The notes under the pieces are model-generated. The model worked only from the letters and a program-made list of their open reading frames with translations, was not told the origin of the DNA and did not search any database. Both the position numbers and the translations under genes were made by a program. Of a stretch of 64,000 nt of DNA, positions 26,001-37,626 are shown piece by piece (the first letter of the stretch is position 1; each line of letters starts with the position of its first letter). The DNA comes from Citrus sinensis. Lineage: Eukaryota; Streptophyta; Magnoliopsida; Sapindales; Rutaceae. The stretch is taken from NCBI RefSeq assembly GCF_022201045.2, contig NC_068562.1, positions 26,618,501-26,682,500 of the forward strand, in the 5' to 3' direction.

Positions 26001-29000
26001 CGATCAAGTTCCTCAGCTCTTGGATTGGCAAATGTTCAATCTGATGTTCAGACACTTCTTGCTCCCATCATAAAAAATGAAGAGTTTCTACTTTCATCCG
26101 TAAGGATCAATTTTCTTATAATCTATATTTAGTCACAACTGAATGAGTTTCTTTTGCTTTTATAAGTTTTATGCTGTTATTATGTTGTAGTCAGGTTACT
26201 TATTTTAGATATATGCAACTTATATTCTGTTTTATGTTACAATAATGTTGTAGTCAGGTTACTTATTTTTAGTTATATGTAACTGATGGCGTGTAAATTT
26301 TTAGGTCATGCCACTTGCTATTTCGCATTTTGAAGATTCTGTATTGGTTGCTTCATGTACCTTTTTTCTGGAGCTTTGCGGTCTATCTGCCAGCTTGCTC
26401 CGAGTGGATGTATCAGCCTTGAGAAGGATATCCTCTTTCTATAAATCTAGCGAAAATGCTGAAAGTTATAAGCAACTTTCGCCTAAGAGTTCTGCTTTTT
26501 ATGCATTACCCCATGAAGGTGACATTACAAAATCTCTAGCTCGAGCACTAGCGGACGAATATCTGCAAGAGGGTAGTGCGACCAAGGCTAAGCAAAAGGG
26601 ATCTCCAAGTTCAGTTGCTAGTGCACGGCCTTCTAGGGCTCTTCTGCTTGTCCTACAGCATTTGGAAAAGGCTAGTCTTCCAGTGCTGTTAGATGGAAAG
26701 ACATGTGGGTCTTGGCTGTTAACTGGCAATGGTGATGGCACCGAATTAAGATCTCAACAGAAAGCTGCAAGTCAGCACTGGGATTTAGTCACAGTTTTTT
26801 GCCAGATGCATCAGCTTCCCTTAAGCACAAAATATCTTGCTGTATTAGCACAAGACAATGATTGGGTATATCTCAACTGTTTTTGATATTTTGTTTTTGC
26901 GAGTGATGAATTGTTTTCCGGCTTCAAATCTTATGTTATCATTCTTCTTTTGTAAGGTTGGATTTTTGTACGAAGCTCAGGTTGGAGGATACCCTTTTGA
27001 AATTGTGGTCCAGGTGGTAAGTTTCACTTCCATTTTTATTATTGTATGATTGTAGGTTAGTTTTTGCTCTGATCAATGAAAATCACAGCTTTACAATGAA
27101 AATATTTACCATTTTGTGTCCTTTTCTGTGGTTCAGGCATCAAAGGAATTTAGTGATCCACGTCTCAAAATTCACATATTAACAGTTTTGAGAAGCCTGC
27201 AGTCAAGAAAAAAAGCTAGCTCTTCATTGAACTCAGGTGCTACAGAAAGCAGTGAAAGTTCCGTATTGGATGAAAATTTATATATCCCTGTTGAGCTCTT
27301 TAGGATTTTAGCAGATTGTGAGAAGCAGAAAAGTCCTGGACAGGCCCTACTGATTAAAGCAAAGGAGTTATCCTGGTCTGTGTTGGCAATGATTGCATCA
27401 TGCTATCCAGATGTGACTCCATTATCCTGCTTAACAGTTTGGCTGGAAATTACTGCAGCCAGGTTACCATCAACATCTTATCATAAAATGATCCTTATTA
27501 GTTCTTATTTTTGAATGATTTTTCAAGTTAGAAATGTTTGAGCTTTAGGTTGCAGCCCCACATGCTTGTTTAATTATTATGCTAAAATGAGTGTTTTTGT
27601 TGCTACTATTTAAGAGTTGTCCTCTCTGTGAAAACATTATATTGCTGATTGCCAAGACTTACATACAATCATGCTCATCAACTTACAGGGAAACTTCTTC
27701 TATAAAGGTGAATGACATTGCTTCCCAGATAGCAGATAATGTTGCAGCAGCTGTGAAAGCTACTAATGCTATACCAGCGGATGGTAGAGCTCTTACATTT
27801 CATTACAACCGACAGAGTCCAAAACGTAGGCGGCTTATAGAGCCAATATCTGCAGATCCTTTGGTTGTCTCATCCGATGTTTCAATTAGTTATCCTAGTT
27901 CAACTGTAGTTATTGCCCAAGGCTCTACTGGGGAAGAAGGAAAAAAAAAAGTTAATCAATGTTTAAATTTTCAAAGTGATTCAGTTGAAGGATCTGCTTC
28001 TCTCTCCAAGATGGTTGCAGTGCTTTGTGAACAACACTTGTTTCTGCCACTGTTAAGGGCATTTGAAATGTTCCTTCCGTCATGTTCTTTTTTACCTTTT
28101 ATCCGTGCTCTTCAGGTTGGTAACCAAACTATACTCAGCTTTTCCATCCATACCCTGGATTGCATTTCTTAATTGGAGAAACTTTTTTTTTTTTTTAAAT
28201 TACGAGTCTTGGCTGTGTCAGATGGATCTACCTCTCTGACGCACTCACCGAATGGTGGTTCATGCATCCTGATCTCTTTGGAGGCAGGCTGTAGGTTTTA
28301 TTCCTTAATGTCTGAACCACTCAATTGAGTGACCAATGATCCTACGAATATAGATGGATATTCGCTTAGCTCCAAAGCAAGTAATTAAAGTACATTATAT
28401 AAAATAATTTTAAAGAATACGATCATCTAAATTCGTTACTTTTCCTTCAGGAAAATAATAAATTAATAAAAATAAAAATATCCAAAAACTCTGCCTTCTT
28501 AGCTCATCTCACCAGATTGTTCACCTTTGCTAATTTCCTTTTATCTATACAATCTGTTTTCTCTTTCTATTGAAAAGGAATGAAGTTTAATTAGTGTTAT
28601 CTACATGCTCCTTTTGGAGTTCAAAGGAGAATACATAATTTCAGATGATGGGTTATTAAGCAGCCCCATTTTCTTGTAGAACAGAACCAAAGCATTAGAC
28701 CTTTTATTTGATAATTTGAGGTCTCTAACCGTTTTGGACCGTAGTGCAACATTTTCATTTAAGTGTTATTGTGGGCAGAAATTTTTAAGTGTTATGTTTT
28801 AAGAATTGCCTAATTGATGGGGTTTTGAGGAAGAAACATAAGGGATTCATTAAAGTCAAAGCTTACATGGAATATACTATTGGCTGACTATAACATACCC
28901 TATATTGCCTGCTTCCTCAGTTATAAGTTTAGGTATTTTCACTTGGGAATAATTATTGACTTGTTTGAGTAACAATAGTTGTTGACAGTGTATTTGCATT

Positions 29001-32000
29001 TGGAAAAGAGTTGAGGATCATTTTCTAATACAACCTCATTTGTTTATTATTTTGTTTAGGCATTTTCACAGATGCGCCTATCTGAAGCATCAGCACATTT
29101 GGGTTCCTTCTCTGCCCGAATAAAGGAAGAATCGAGCCAGTTGCCAGCATATACAGGAAAAGAGGGGCAGATTGGAACTTCATGGGTTAGCTCAACTGCT
29201 GTGCAAGCTGCTGATGCCATGCTTTCAGCCTGTCCATCTCCTTATGAAAAAAGATGCTTGCTGCAACTTCTTGCTGCTACTGACTTTGGTGTTGGAAGTT
29301 CTGCTGCCACTTACTATCGACGACTCTACTGGAAAATTAATTTAGCAGAACCCTCATTGCGGAAAGATGATGGTCTACACCTAGGGAATGAGACTTTAGA
29401 TGATGCTTCGCTTTTAACAGCTTTAGAAAGGAATGGCCAATGGGATCAAGCACGCAACTGGGCAAAGCAGTTGGATGCTAGTGGTGGACCTTGGAAATCT
29501 ACTGTTCATCGTGTTACAGAAAATCAGGTACTATAAATACAAAGGAAATCTTTTCTTCCTTCCGAAAGCTACTGTGTTGCATGACCAATCTCACAACAAA
29601 GGATTTATGATTGGATTTGAAGTAAGAAAGAATAAATAATTTAAAGTGTGGAAGGATGAACTATGAAGTCCACACGAGTATGAATTTAGTGCATTTTCTT
29701 AAAGTATTTTATCCTTACATTCATTAACTCAATAAGGATGGGCTAGACATTTTATTTCCAGAATATCAGGTGATTGGAGGACTTCTATCGATTTCCATTT
29801 GCATTCTTAAAATGACTTTGTTACCTGAAATTGAGAGTGATAGTAGTGATATTATTGGTAAAATGTTTTCCTTAGATGCTGAGTGCATTAAAGTCTCTGG
29901 TATTGTTGAGGCCACCCTGATAGTTGTTTCCATTCTTCTAAAACAGGATTATTATTCCAAGACTTCCCTTATTACCTAAAATTCAACAAGTGGATAATTA
30001 CATTTTTTATGACCCTAGACAGTTCTCTAGTACATTGTTGTTGAATTCTCTTAGTGATGATCTTTTCGTGCATAGTGCTTAAGTTTTTGTTGATGGCAGA
30101 TAAGTTGTATGTTCTTTTGTACATGTGCTTGAAGACGCTTCTAATAAGAAGGTTTCAGGGAAATGTTCATCTCAATGTTTCAATTTTTGAGATGACAGTC
30201 TGAAGTGAAACCCAATGTTAATATTATATAGAGATTGAAGAACAGTGTCATTTACATGCAGTTGGATTGAATAAGTATCATTTACATGTAGTTGAGTTTT
30301 AGTTTGGACACTGTTTGAGGGTAAACTATTTTTCTTTTCTTCTACCTGGAGTTTTCCTTTCTGTTGTTTCCTTTTAATGCTTAAATTCAGATTAATGCCT
30401 CTTTGCTGATGGTTGCTCTGCTACATACCTCCGCATTATTCACGGTTGCATGGATTCTTTACTTTTAAGCTGTAGCTGGTATTATTTTGAACATCCTTAA
30501 TGCCAATTCCTTTCCTATCTTTTCAATTTTTTTTGCTTTTCACACTTTTAGGCTGAATCCTTGGTGGCTGAATGGAAAGAGTTCCTTTGGGATGTCCCAG
30601 AAGAGAGAGTTGCTTTGTGGAGCCACTGCCAGACGCTGTTTATAAGATATTCCTTCCCTCCTTTACAGGTATGTTCGTCTGTGCAATCAATACTCTCCAA
30701 GCAGAATCACAACTTTTCCATCTGCTTGCATATTATTTAAAGGATCAACTGTCATTTGGTTTGCAGGCTGGACTATTTTTCCTAAAACATGCAGAAAAGC
30801 TGGAGAAGGATCTTCCTGCTAAAGAGCTTCTTGAGATGCTGCTGCTTTCACTGCAGTGGCTAAGTGGGATGATAACCCAGTCTAATCCGTAAGTGATTTT
30901 AATGTAGATCCTGTTTCTGTTATGATTCGTAGTGTATAACCATCTTTTCTGACTGCTGTGATGATTAATTTATCAGGGTTTATCCATTGCATCTTCTGCG
31001 GGAAATCGAGACTAGAGTGTGGCTCTTAGCAGTGGAATCAGAAGCACAGGTGAAAAGTGAAGGAGACTTCAGTTTAATCAATTCTACCCGGGAAAATTCT
31101 TCAAATATAATTGACCAGACTGCAAATATAATAACAAAAATGGATAATCATATCAATACAATGAGGAAGAGAATTGTAGAGAAACATGATCTTAGAGAAA
31201 ATAACCAAGCGCATTTCAAGAGCCAATTCTTAGATGTCAGCTCTTCAACCACTGCTGGGGGAAGTTCAAAAACAAAACGGAGGGCCAAAGGCTTTGTTTC
31301 TTCTAGACGACAACTAACGGACTCTGTAGATAGAAGTACTGATTCAGAAGATAGTTCTGGTCCTCCTAACTCCAGGAATGATTCACTGTTGCCAGATGAA
31401 AGCTCGATGGTAGAAATGTCTTTTCCAAAGTGGGAGGAAAGGGTTGAACCTGCTGAGCTGGAAAGAGCTGTTCTTTCATTGTTGGAGGTTGGACAAATAA
31501 CAGCGGCCAAGCAACTGCAACATAAGCTGTTTCCAGCTCACATACCATCTGAATTCATTCTTGTGGATACTGCTTTAAAGCTTGCATCTATCTCCACACC
31601 TAGTAGTGAAGTATCAATATCAATCCTTGATGAGGGAGTGCTTTCTGTCCTTCAGTCATGCAATATACCGCTTGAACGACAATTGATCAATCCATTGCAG
31701 GTTATTGTCCAAATCTATTATTTTCTTTCTTCTGTTACTGGCTGGTCAATGTAAATAAACTACGTTTTCAATGGTAAATACCAGATATTGAGGCCATTTT
31801 AACGTGATAAATGTTGACCCTTTAGTTTCTTTGGTTCTTTACCTTTTGATGGTCTCCTGTTTCTATTTTTTGTTGGACTCTAATATTTGAACGTGCAAAT
31901 ATAGGTTTTAGAGAGCTTGGTGACTTCTTTCCCTGAAGGTAGTGGACGTGGAATTTGTAAGAGGATAATAGCAGTTGTAAAAGCTGCAAATGTCTTGGGT

Positions 32001-34386
32001 CTTCAATTTTCGGAGGCATTCAACAAGCAGCCAGTTCAATTGCTACAGCTTCTTTCTCTTAAAGCACAAGAATCATTTGAAGAAGCCCATCTTCTTGTGC
32101 AAACTCATTCTATGCCAGCTGCTAGTATTGCTCAAATTCTTGCTGAATCCTTTTTGAAGGTGTGTCATGCAAATTTCATTTTCACTGGAATGCTTAAATT
32201 ATGATTCTAGACTTTTGGATTTGCATTAAGAATTGATTTTGGCCAGACAATACTATCCTACTGATATAGACTTTCGAACCAGAAACTTATCACTTTCGTC
32301 TATGATAAATTATGTGCAAACCCATTCCTCTAGTCAATGGGATTTGTAGTCTGCCATATGTTTTGGTTAAACATTTTCCATTTTCTCCAGGGTTTATTGG
32401 CTGCACATCGTGGGGGTTATATGGATTCTCAAAAAGAGGAAGGACCAGCTCCTCTATTGTGGAGATTTTCAGACTTCTTGAAGTGGGCAGAGCTTTGTCC
32501 TTCTGAACCAGAAATCGGCCATGCATTGATGCGGTTAGTAATTACCGGACAGGAAATGCCACATGCATGTGAGGTATGGTTGTTATTTGAGAAGTGTGTT
32601 TTCATTGAGATTTTCACATTCAAAAAGAATTTGTGAAAGTGCCAACCAATTCTGGTGATAATCACTACAAAAGATAAAAAAATGATAACTATATATGCTG
32701 TTTCTCTCTCATCTTGTTTTTGACTTGCAAGTCATCAATTTCGTTGTCAGGTTGAGCTTCTCATTCTCTGCCACCACTTCTACAAATCATCAGCTTGCCT
32801 TGATGGAGTTGATGTTCTTGTCGCCCTTGCTGCAACTAGAGTTGAAGCCTATGTATATGAGGGTGATTTCCCATGTTTAGCTCGCTTGATAACTGGAGTG
32901 GGGAACTTCCATGCTTTAAACTTCATTTTGGGCATTCTCATTGAAAATGGTCAGCTGGATTTACTTCTGCAGAAGTATTCTGCTGCTGCAGACACAAATA
33001 CAGGCACTGCTGAGGCTGTCAGAGGATTCCGAATGGCTGTTCTCACTTCGTTGAAGCATTTTAACTCTAATGACCTTGACGCATTTGCAATGGTTTGTAT
33101 ATGCTTCATTGACTTTATATCTTGGATAACTTTTTACATCTACTTGTGTGGTCGTACATCATACAGATGAGAGTTAGGCACTGATGAGTCGTGGTATCGG
33201 TCTTCAAGAATATAGTTTCTTGTCAGACATGCTGGCCCCTAAATCAGACCATCAATCATTTCTAATTATATATATGTTATCCCTCAATTTCTTCTGTAAA
33301 GCTAGTGTAGGGGATGTTTATATCTGGGTTGGAGATCCTGGGAAATCCAAAGCTATTAGACTGTTTGAAAGATTTTGAGTCAACACAGCTACTTTATTTA
33401 TTATGTTGAGATATGTATGTGGAAAAAATCTTTGCTGAATTATCTAATGAATGTATTCTCCATAAGGATAACCTAGTTGGTTGACCTCTTGCTGCTGAAG
33501 CAAGAGGTCAAGGGTTCAATTCCTCTTTGCATAGGCTCATGCAATATGTCCTTTACTTTTCTTATTTATATTTTGGACCTTTCGGCCATGTATCAGTTTT
33601 TGTCTTATCATCTTTATCCCTTTCTTCCTTTTGCAGGTCTATAACCACTTTGACATGAAGCATGAAACAGCTGCTCTTTTAGAGTCACGAGCAGAGCAAT
33701 CCTCTCGGCAGTGGTTTTATCGTGTCGACAAGGACCAGAATGAAGACCTCCTAGAATCCATGCGCTATTTTATTGAAGCCGCTGAAGTCCACTCTTCTAT
33801 TGATGCTGGCAACAAAACACGAAGAGCTTGTGCCCAAGCTTCCCTTGTGTCCCTTCAAATCCGAATGCCCGATTCTAAGTGGCTCAACCTATCTGAAACC
33901 AATGCCAGGAGAGCACTTGTTGAGCAATCTCGTTTTCAGGAGGCTCTAATTGTTGCAGAAGCCTATGGTCTTAACCAGCCAAGCGAGTGGGCTCTGGTGC
34001 TTTGGAATCAGATGCTCAATCCGGAACGAACGGAAGAGTTTGTGGCTGAGTTTGTGGCTGTACTTCCCCTCCAGCCTTCTATGCTAGGAGAACTGGCAAA
34101 ATTTTATAGGGCTGAGGTGGCAGCCCGAGGTGACCAGTCCCAATTCTCAGTTTGGCTAACTGGCGGAGGATTGCCTGCAGAATGGGCTAAATATCTGGGT
34201 AGGTCATTTAGATGCCTGTTGAAGAGAACTAGGGATCTGAGGTTAAGGTTGCAGTTGGCAACTGTGGCAACTGGGTTCAATGATGTGGTCAATGCATGCT
34301 CGAAAGCATTGGATAGAGTTCCTGAAAATGCTGGGCCACTTGTGCTGAGGAGAGGACATGGCGGGGCATACCTTCCATTGATGTGA
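11025..34386 (+). CDS. Plant spatacsin (SPG11) homologue, 25 coding exons
   Basis: Coding exons: 11025-11199, 11378-13573, 14929-15004, 16390-16512, 18886-19141, 19228-19722, 19794-19979, 20107-20403, 21388-22029, 22947-23343, 23459-23586, 24120-24287, 25899-26099, 26305-26865, 26957-27016, 27137-27462, 27689-28115, 29060-29527, 30552-30668, 30767-30888, 30977-31700, 31905-32159, 32391-32573, 32751-33092, 33637-34386. All junctions are GT-AG with matching phase and total 9675 nt (3224 aa). The C-terminal part (roughly residues 2720-3224) matches the Spatacsin_C family, with landmarks such as SRQWFYRVDKDQ, SEWALVLWNQML and a final GGAYLPLM. The large second exon encodes a region likely to be beta-propeller-like; the middle is helical-solenoid-like. 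In animals spatacsin works with spastizin and AP-5 in late-endosome/lysosome recycling. The plant role is poorly defined. Arabidopsis AT4G39420 is the expected orthologue by recollection. Confidence 0.9.
13574..14928 (+). other. Intron 2 of spatacsin-like gene, with 39-bp tandem duplication
   Basis: The intron runs from donor ATG/GTGAGAG to acceptor aatgtcag/GG. It contains a two-copy 39-bp tandem repeat at 13800-13838 and 13839-13877 (gatgaa-tacaatgaacct), differing at two positions. No other structured element was recognised; small open frames (14106-14357) are not supported as coding. Confidence 0.7.
15528..16065. repeat. Duplicated ~200-bp segment in intron 3 of spatacsin-like gene
   Basis: Two diverged direct copies lie at about 15528-15735 and 15860-16065. 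Shared blocks in the same order include tttgggactg-ggctgggttg, aa-tgaatt-agaagtgcatcac, ttagattaaa-cagtt, gggaattgttt and ggctt-aattgtctc. The divergence indicates an old duplication or two copies of an unidentified repeat. Confidence 0.7.
16990..18720 (+). mobile_element. LINE (L1-type) 3' remnants in intron 4, interrupted by a hAT-like element
   Basis: At about 17010-17290 a decayed frame reads TLWKCAVAALFWGI followed, after frame changes, by FEEIDVDSLK. This resembles the zf-RVT tail that ends many plant L1 ORF2 proteins. Two related 3'-tail segments follow at about 18200-18360 and 18530-18700, sharing agggg-ggctggt-tag-tttgtagaggggt, gtatattttcgta-ag-acagaaa and a cgtctttaatacaat-like end. 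A third tail-like piece (cctgtattaatacagctttc) is near 18470. All frames are broken. The assignment rests on motif resemblance only. Confidence 0.55.
17298..18145. mobile_element. hAT-like MITE inside LINE remnant, intron 4
   Basis: The left end reads GGGGTGGGCAAAGACCAACA and the right end in reverse complement reads AGGGTGGGCAAAAAACCGAC, both followed by an (a)acccA-ac block, so terminal inverted repeats extend about 30 bp with few mismatches. Subterminal regions are rich in cccaaccc/gggttggg blocks that pair between the two ends. No clear target duplication was found. The central part contains two copies of a ctgctacctt/atgcatgctaccttc segment. No transposase is encoded. Confidence 0.65.
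22030..22946 (+). other. Intron 9 of spatacsin-like gene
   Basis: A 917-bp intron. It contains a local repeat of tttttttttggtccaagctca at about 22450-22495 (two copies). No gene or RNA was recognised. Confidence 0.6.
24288..25898 (+). other. Intron 12 of spatacsin-like gene (1.6 kb)
   Basis: This is an AT-rich intron between exons ending DASLK and beginning ETGIGLEHH. It contains a (TG)n tract at about 24690-24704 and a segment at about 24560-24800 with a repetitive-element look (elements resembling a degraded LTR or SINE), but no family could be fixed. The frame at 25705-25989 overlaps exon 13 in another phase and is not coding. Confidence 0.55.
28116..29059 (+). other. Intron 17 of spatacsin-like gene
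   Basis: A 944-bp intron, AT-rich, with no supported gene. The segment at about 28195-28330 is more GC-rich than its surroundings and may be a decayed transposon piece; no ends or duplications were found. Confidence 0.55.
29528..30551 (+). other. Intron 18 of spatacsin-like gene
   Basis: A 1024-bp intron between exons ending VTENQ and beginning AESLVAEWKE. A repeated phrase (ttacatg-agttg) occurs twice near 30250-30300. Nothing else is supported. Confidence 0.55.
33460..33560 (+). mobile_element. tRNA-derived SINE-like segment in intron 24
   Basis: The stretch has an A-box-like motif (ggataacctagttggttg) and, about 40 bp on, a B-box-like motif (gggttcaattcc). The spacing and order match an RNA polymerase III internal promoter. 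It does not fold into a complete tRNA cloverleaf with an acceptor stem. It lies in the intron 33093-33636 in the same orientation as the gene. No target duplication was delimited. Confidence 0.5.
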
Positions 34387-34998
34387 TCTTGATGGGCAAC
34401 TGTTATAATATGAGTGCATGCTTATAATGATGATTTTGAGAGGGCAGTGATACAGCATTTCAGATGTAACACCTTGATCGTGGTGAAATTAAATCTTCGG
34501 AATGACTCTTGAAGAATTAGCAAGAAGATATATGCATAAAAATTAGTACAGATGTATGTAAACTAGTTGATGTGCTCTGAAAATTAGTTTCTTCTTCACG
34601 GATTTCATTGAGTACACCTGAAGGTAGATAAACTGTGGCTTCAAGATTTTGTTCAGATTAGGTTCAGTATGTTTTTGGCTAGCTAAGTCTTTGTAAAGTA
34701 GTTGAGTTCTTTCATTTTTTGACATATCACTTCTTCAGATGACAAGTCAGCGCAAAGTAAAATTCCCATTGAATGAACTATGTAGTGAGGTTATGTCAAT
34801 TTTGTAGCAAATGTACAATATGTAAATATCAGCCTTCAATACAAATAAAATTCATTTGAGTTTTTTTTTTACCTTTTTTTTTTTTTGACCTTTTCTCACT
34901 AGTCTTCAGTAATGTTTCTGTTGTGGAAGATCAGTTTCAACTGCGACCACAGAGCATACTTTATTATAGAAGGTTTAAAAAAACTTCTTTTGGGAGTA
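34387..34998 (+). other. 3' UTR and downstream region of spatacsin-like gene
   Basis: AT-rich sequence follows the TGA stop. A polyadenylation-like signal (caaataaaattc, about 34841-34852) occurs shortly before poly-T tracts. No further gene is seen. Confidence 0.5.
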
Positions 34999-35340
34999 TT
35001 GGCTCTGATACTAAAATAAAGTAAGAAAAACACAAAGGATGATTTTATTACTTGAAGAAAGAATATAAGATTTTACCTAAGTATTTTTACTACAATTTTA
35101 TATTATAAAATTTCAGGACTCGATGCCTCAACACGTTATTAGGGAATCTTTTTTATAGGCACCAAGGGAATCATCTTTTACTATTTACATCATTACACTT
35201 TATCATAAAGGAATCTCCTTTATGATTCATCATAATTTATATTACATCACACAATACACCCTTATCCATATGAAATATACTTTACAACTCATTATAAGTG
35301 ACACCACACACTCGCCACTTATTTATTGGATACTATTTTA
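34999..35340 (-). mobile_element. Ty1/copia-type LTR remnant with primer-binding site
   Basis: Read on the minus strand, a sequence with a TATA box (gcctataaaaaag, near 35150) and a tttattttag end leads directly into TATCAGAGCCAA. That is the initiator-Met tRNA primer-binding motif (TGGTATCAGAGC type) used by plant copia elements; it lies at about 34999-35012. This is the layout of a 5' LTR plus PBS in minus orientation. No gag-pol follows, so it is a truncated or solo relic. The outer LTR end is approximate. Confidence 0.6.
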
Positions 35341-35386
35341 AAGCAATTAACTATTCTGGAGAATTGAATCAAAATTTTTACAATTT

Positions 35387-35395
35387 AGCAAAAAG
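35387..35395. repeat. 9-bp target-site duplication, left copy
   Basis: AGCAAAAAG directly abuts GGACACGGCTA, the left end of the Mutator-like element. The identical 9-mer follows the right end at 42517-42525. Confidence 0.88.
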
Positions 35396-35403
35396 GGACA
35401 CGG

Positions 35404-35538
35404 CTATGATACAGGGACTCAAAGTCCCTGTATCATAGAGGGGGTCAATTTATTGACCCCTTTGTTGTTTGGCTGCCATCTGGCAGCCAAACAACTTTTT
35501 TGACTGGCAGCAACCGGTTTTACAGCCGGTTGCTGCCA
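35404..35538. repeat. Four consecutive perfect hairpins near the MULE left end
   Basis: Four inverted repeats follow one another. (1) 16-bp arms 35404-35419 and 35423-35438, 3-nt loop. (2) 9-bp arms 35441-35449 and 35452-35460, 2-nt loop. (3) 15-bp arms 35464-35478 and 35481-35495, 2-nt loop. (4) 13-bp arms 35505-35517 and 35526-35538, 8-nt loop. All arms pair perfectly. Loops this short on double-stranded DNA favour cruciform or foldback structures. Confidence 0.93.
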
Positions 35539-35769
35539 TTAATATGTTTTTTTTATTTAAATAAATTAAAATAAAAAATATTTAAAACGAATAATATTTA
35601 AAAAATAATAATAATAATAAGTAAAAAATGACAAGTAAAGTAAAAATGAAAAAAATATTTTTTATTATAAATATTTTAAAAAATAAAATAAAATGTGTGT
35701 TAACAAAAAGACAAAAATTTTATTCATTTTCTATGAAATTTATCTCATGTTTAACATTTTAAGTTTCAT

Positions 35770-37480
35770 ATTTTATGTTTTATGTTTCATGTACTGATTT
35801 TTCAAATACCCCAAAATTTTTTTTTTTGCACCCGTTTCATGTTTACGTTCTATATTTCATGTTTGATGTTCTATGTTTCATGTTTTATGTTTCATGTTCA
35901 CTGTTACGGAGGGACTCATATTTTATGTTTGTTGTTGCATATTTTAAGTGATATGTTTCATGTTGGTTGTGCAATGTTTCATGTACTGATTTTTCAAATA
36001 CCCCGAAATTTTTTTTTTTGCACCCGTTTCATGTTTACGTTCTAGGTTTCATGTTTGATGTTCTATGTTTCATGTTTTATGTTTCATGTTCACTGTTACG
36101 GAGGGACTCATATTTTATGTTCGTTGTTGCATATTTTAAGTGATATGTTTCATGTTGGTTGTGCAATGTTTCATGTACTGATTTTTCAAATACCCCGGAA
36201 TTTTTTTTTTTGCACCCGTAACATGTTTACGTTCTATGTTTCATGTTTGATGTTCTATGTTTCATGTTTTATGTTTCATGTTCACTGTTACGGAGGGACT
36301 CATATTTTATGTTCGTTGTTGCATATTTTAAGTGATATGTTTCATGTTGGTTGTGCAATGTTTCATGTACTGATTTTTCAAATACCCCGCAATTTTTTTT
36401 TTTGCACCCGTTTCATGTTTACGTTCTATGTTTCATGTTTGATGTTCTATGTTTCATGTTTTATGTTTCATGTTCACTGTTACGGAGGGACTCATATTTT
36501 ATGTTCGTTGTTGCATATTTTAAGTGATATGTTTCATGTTGGTTGTGCAATGTTTCATGTACTGATTTTTCAAATACCCCGCAATTTTTTTTTTGCACCC
36601 GTTTCATGTTTACGTTCTATGTTTCATGTTTCATGTTCACTGTTACGGAGGGACTCATATTTTATGTTCGTTGTTGCATATTTTAAGTGATATGTTTCAT
36701 GTTGGTTGTGCAATGTTTCATGTACTGATTTTTCAAATACCCCGCAATTTTTTTTTTTGCACCCGTTTCATGTTTACGTTCTATATTTCATGTTTGATGT
36801 TCTATGTTTCATGTTTTATGTTTCATGTTCACTGTTACGGAGGGACTCATATTTTATGTTCGTTGTTGCATATTTTAAGTGATATGTTTCATGTTGGTTG
36901 TGCAATGTTTCATGTACTGATTTTTTAAATACCCCGAAATTTTTTTTTTTGCACCCGTTTCATGTTTACGTTCTATGTTTCATGTTTGATGTTCTATGTT
37001 TCATGTTTTATGTTTCATGTTCACTGTTACGGAGGGACTCATATTTTATGTTCGTTGTTGCATATTTTAAGTGATATGTTTCATGTTGGTTGTGCAATGT
37101 TTCATGTACTGATTTTTTAAATACCCCGAAATTTTTCTTTTTTGCCCCCGTTTCATGTTTACGTTCTCTGTTTCATGTTTGTTGTTCTACGTTTCATGTT
37201 TTATGTTTCATGTTCCATGTTACGGAGGGACTCATATTTTATGTTTGTTGTTGCATATTTTAAGTGATATGTTTCATGTTGGTTGTGCAATGTTTCATGT
37301 ACTGATTTTTCAAATACCCCGAAATTTTTCTTTTTTGCCCCCGTTTCATGTTTACGTTCCACGTTTCATGTTTGCTGTTCTACGTTTCATGTTTGACGTT
37401 GTATGTTCACTGTTATGGAGGTACTCATATTTTATGTTCGCTGTTGCATATTTTAAGTAAAATGTTTAATGTTTGTTGTT
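35770..37480. repeat. 192-bp tandem repeat array (about 9 units)
   Basis: The marker gtactgatttttcaaatac recurs at 35791, 35983, 36175, 36367, 36559, 36722, 36914, 37106 and 37299. Spacing is 192 bp throughout, except one unit shortened by 29 bp (36559-36722) and one of 193 bp. Each unit is itself built of shorter degenerate copies around atgtttcatg and ends in a T-tract followed by gcacccg. The first and last units are more diverged. Because 192 is a multiple of three, one frame stays open through several units; this is not evidence of a protein. Confidence 0.95.
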
Positions 37481-37626
37481 TAATGTTTGTTGGAATGATG
37501 AATGTTGCATCTTGATTTATGTTTTACTACATGGCTTGATATGTTTGTTATTATATGAATTTATGCTTCATGAATTAGATAGCTTGATATACTTGTAATT
37601 TTATGATTTTATATTTCATGCATTAA

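Noticed and set aside
35782-37460. Repetitive Met/Phe/Cys-rich proteins in the 192-bp array
   Set aside because: The frame is open because the period is a multiple of three and AT-rich; no codon-level conservation or domain.
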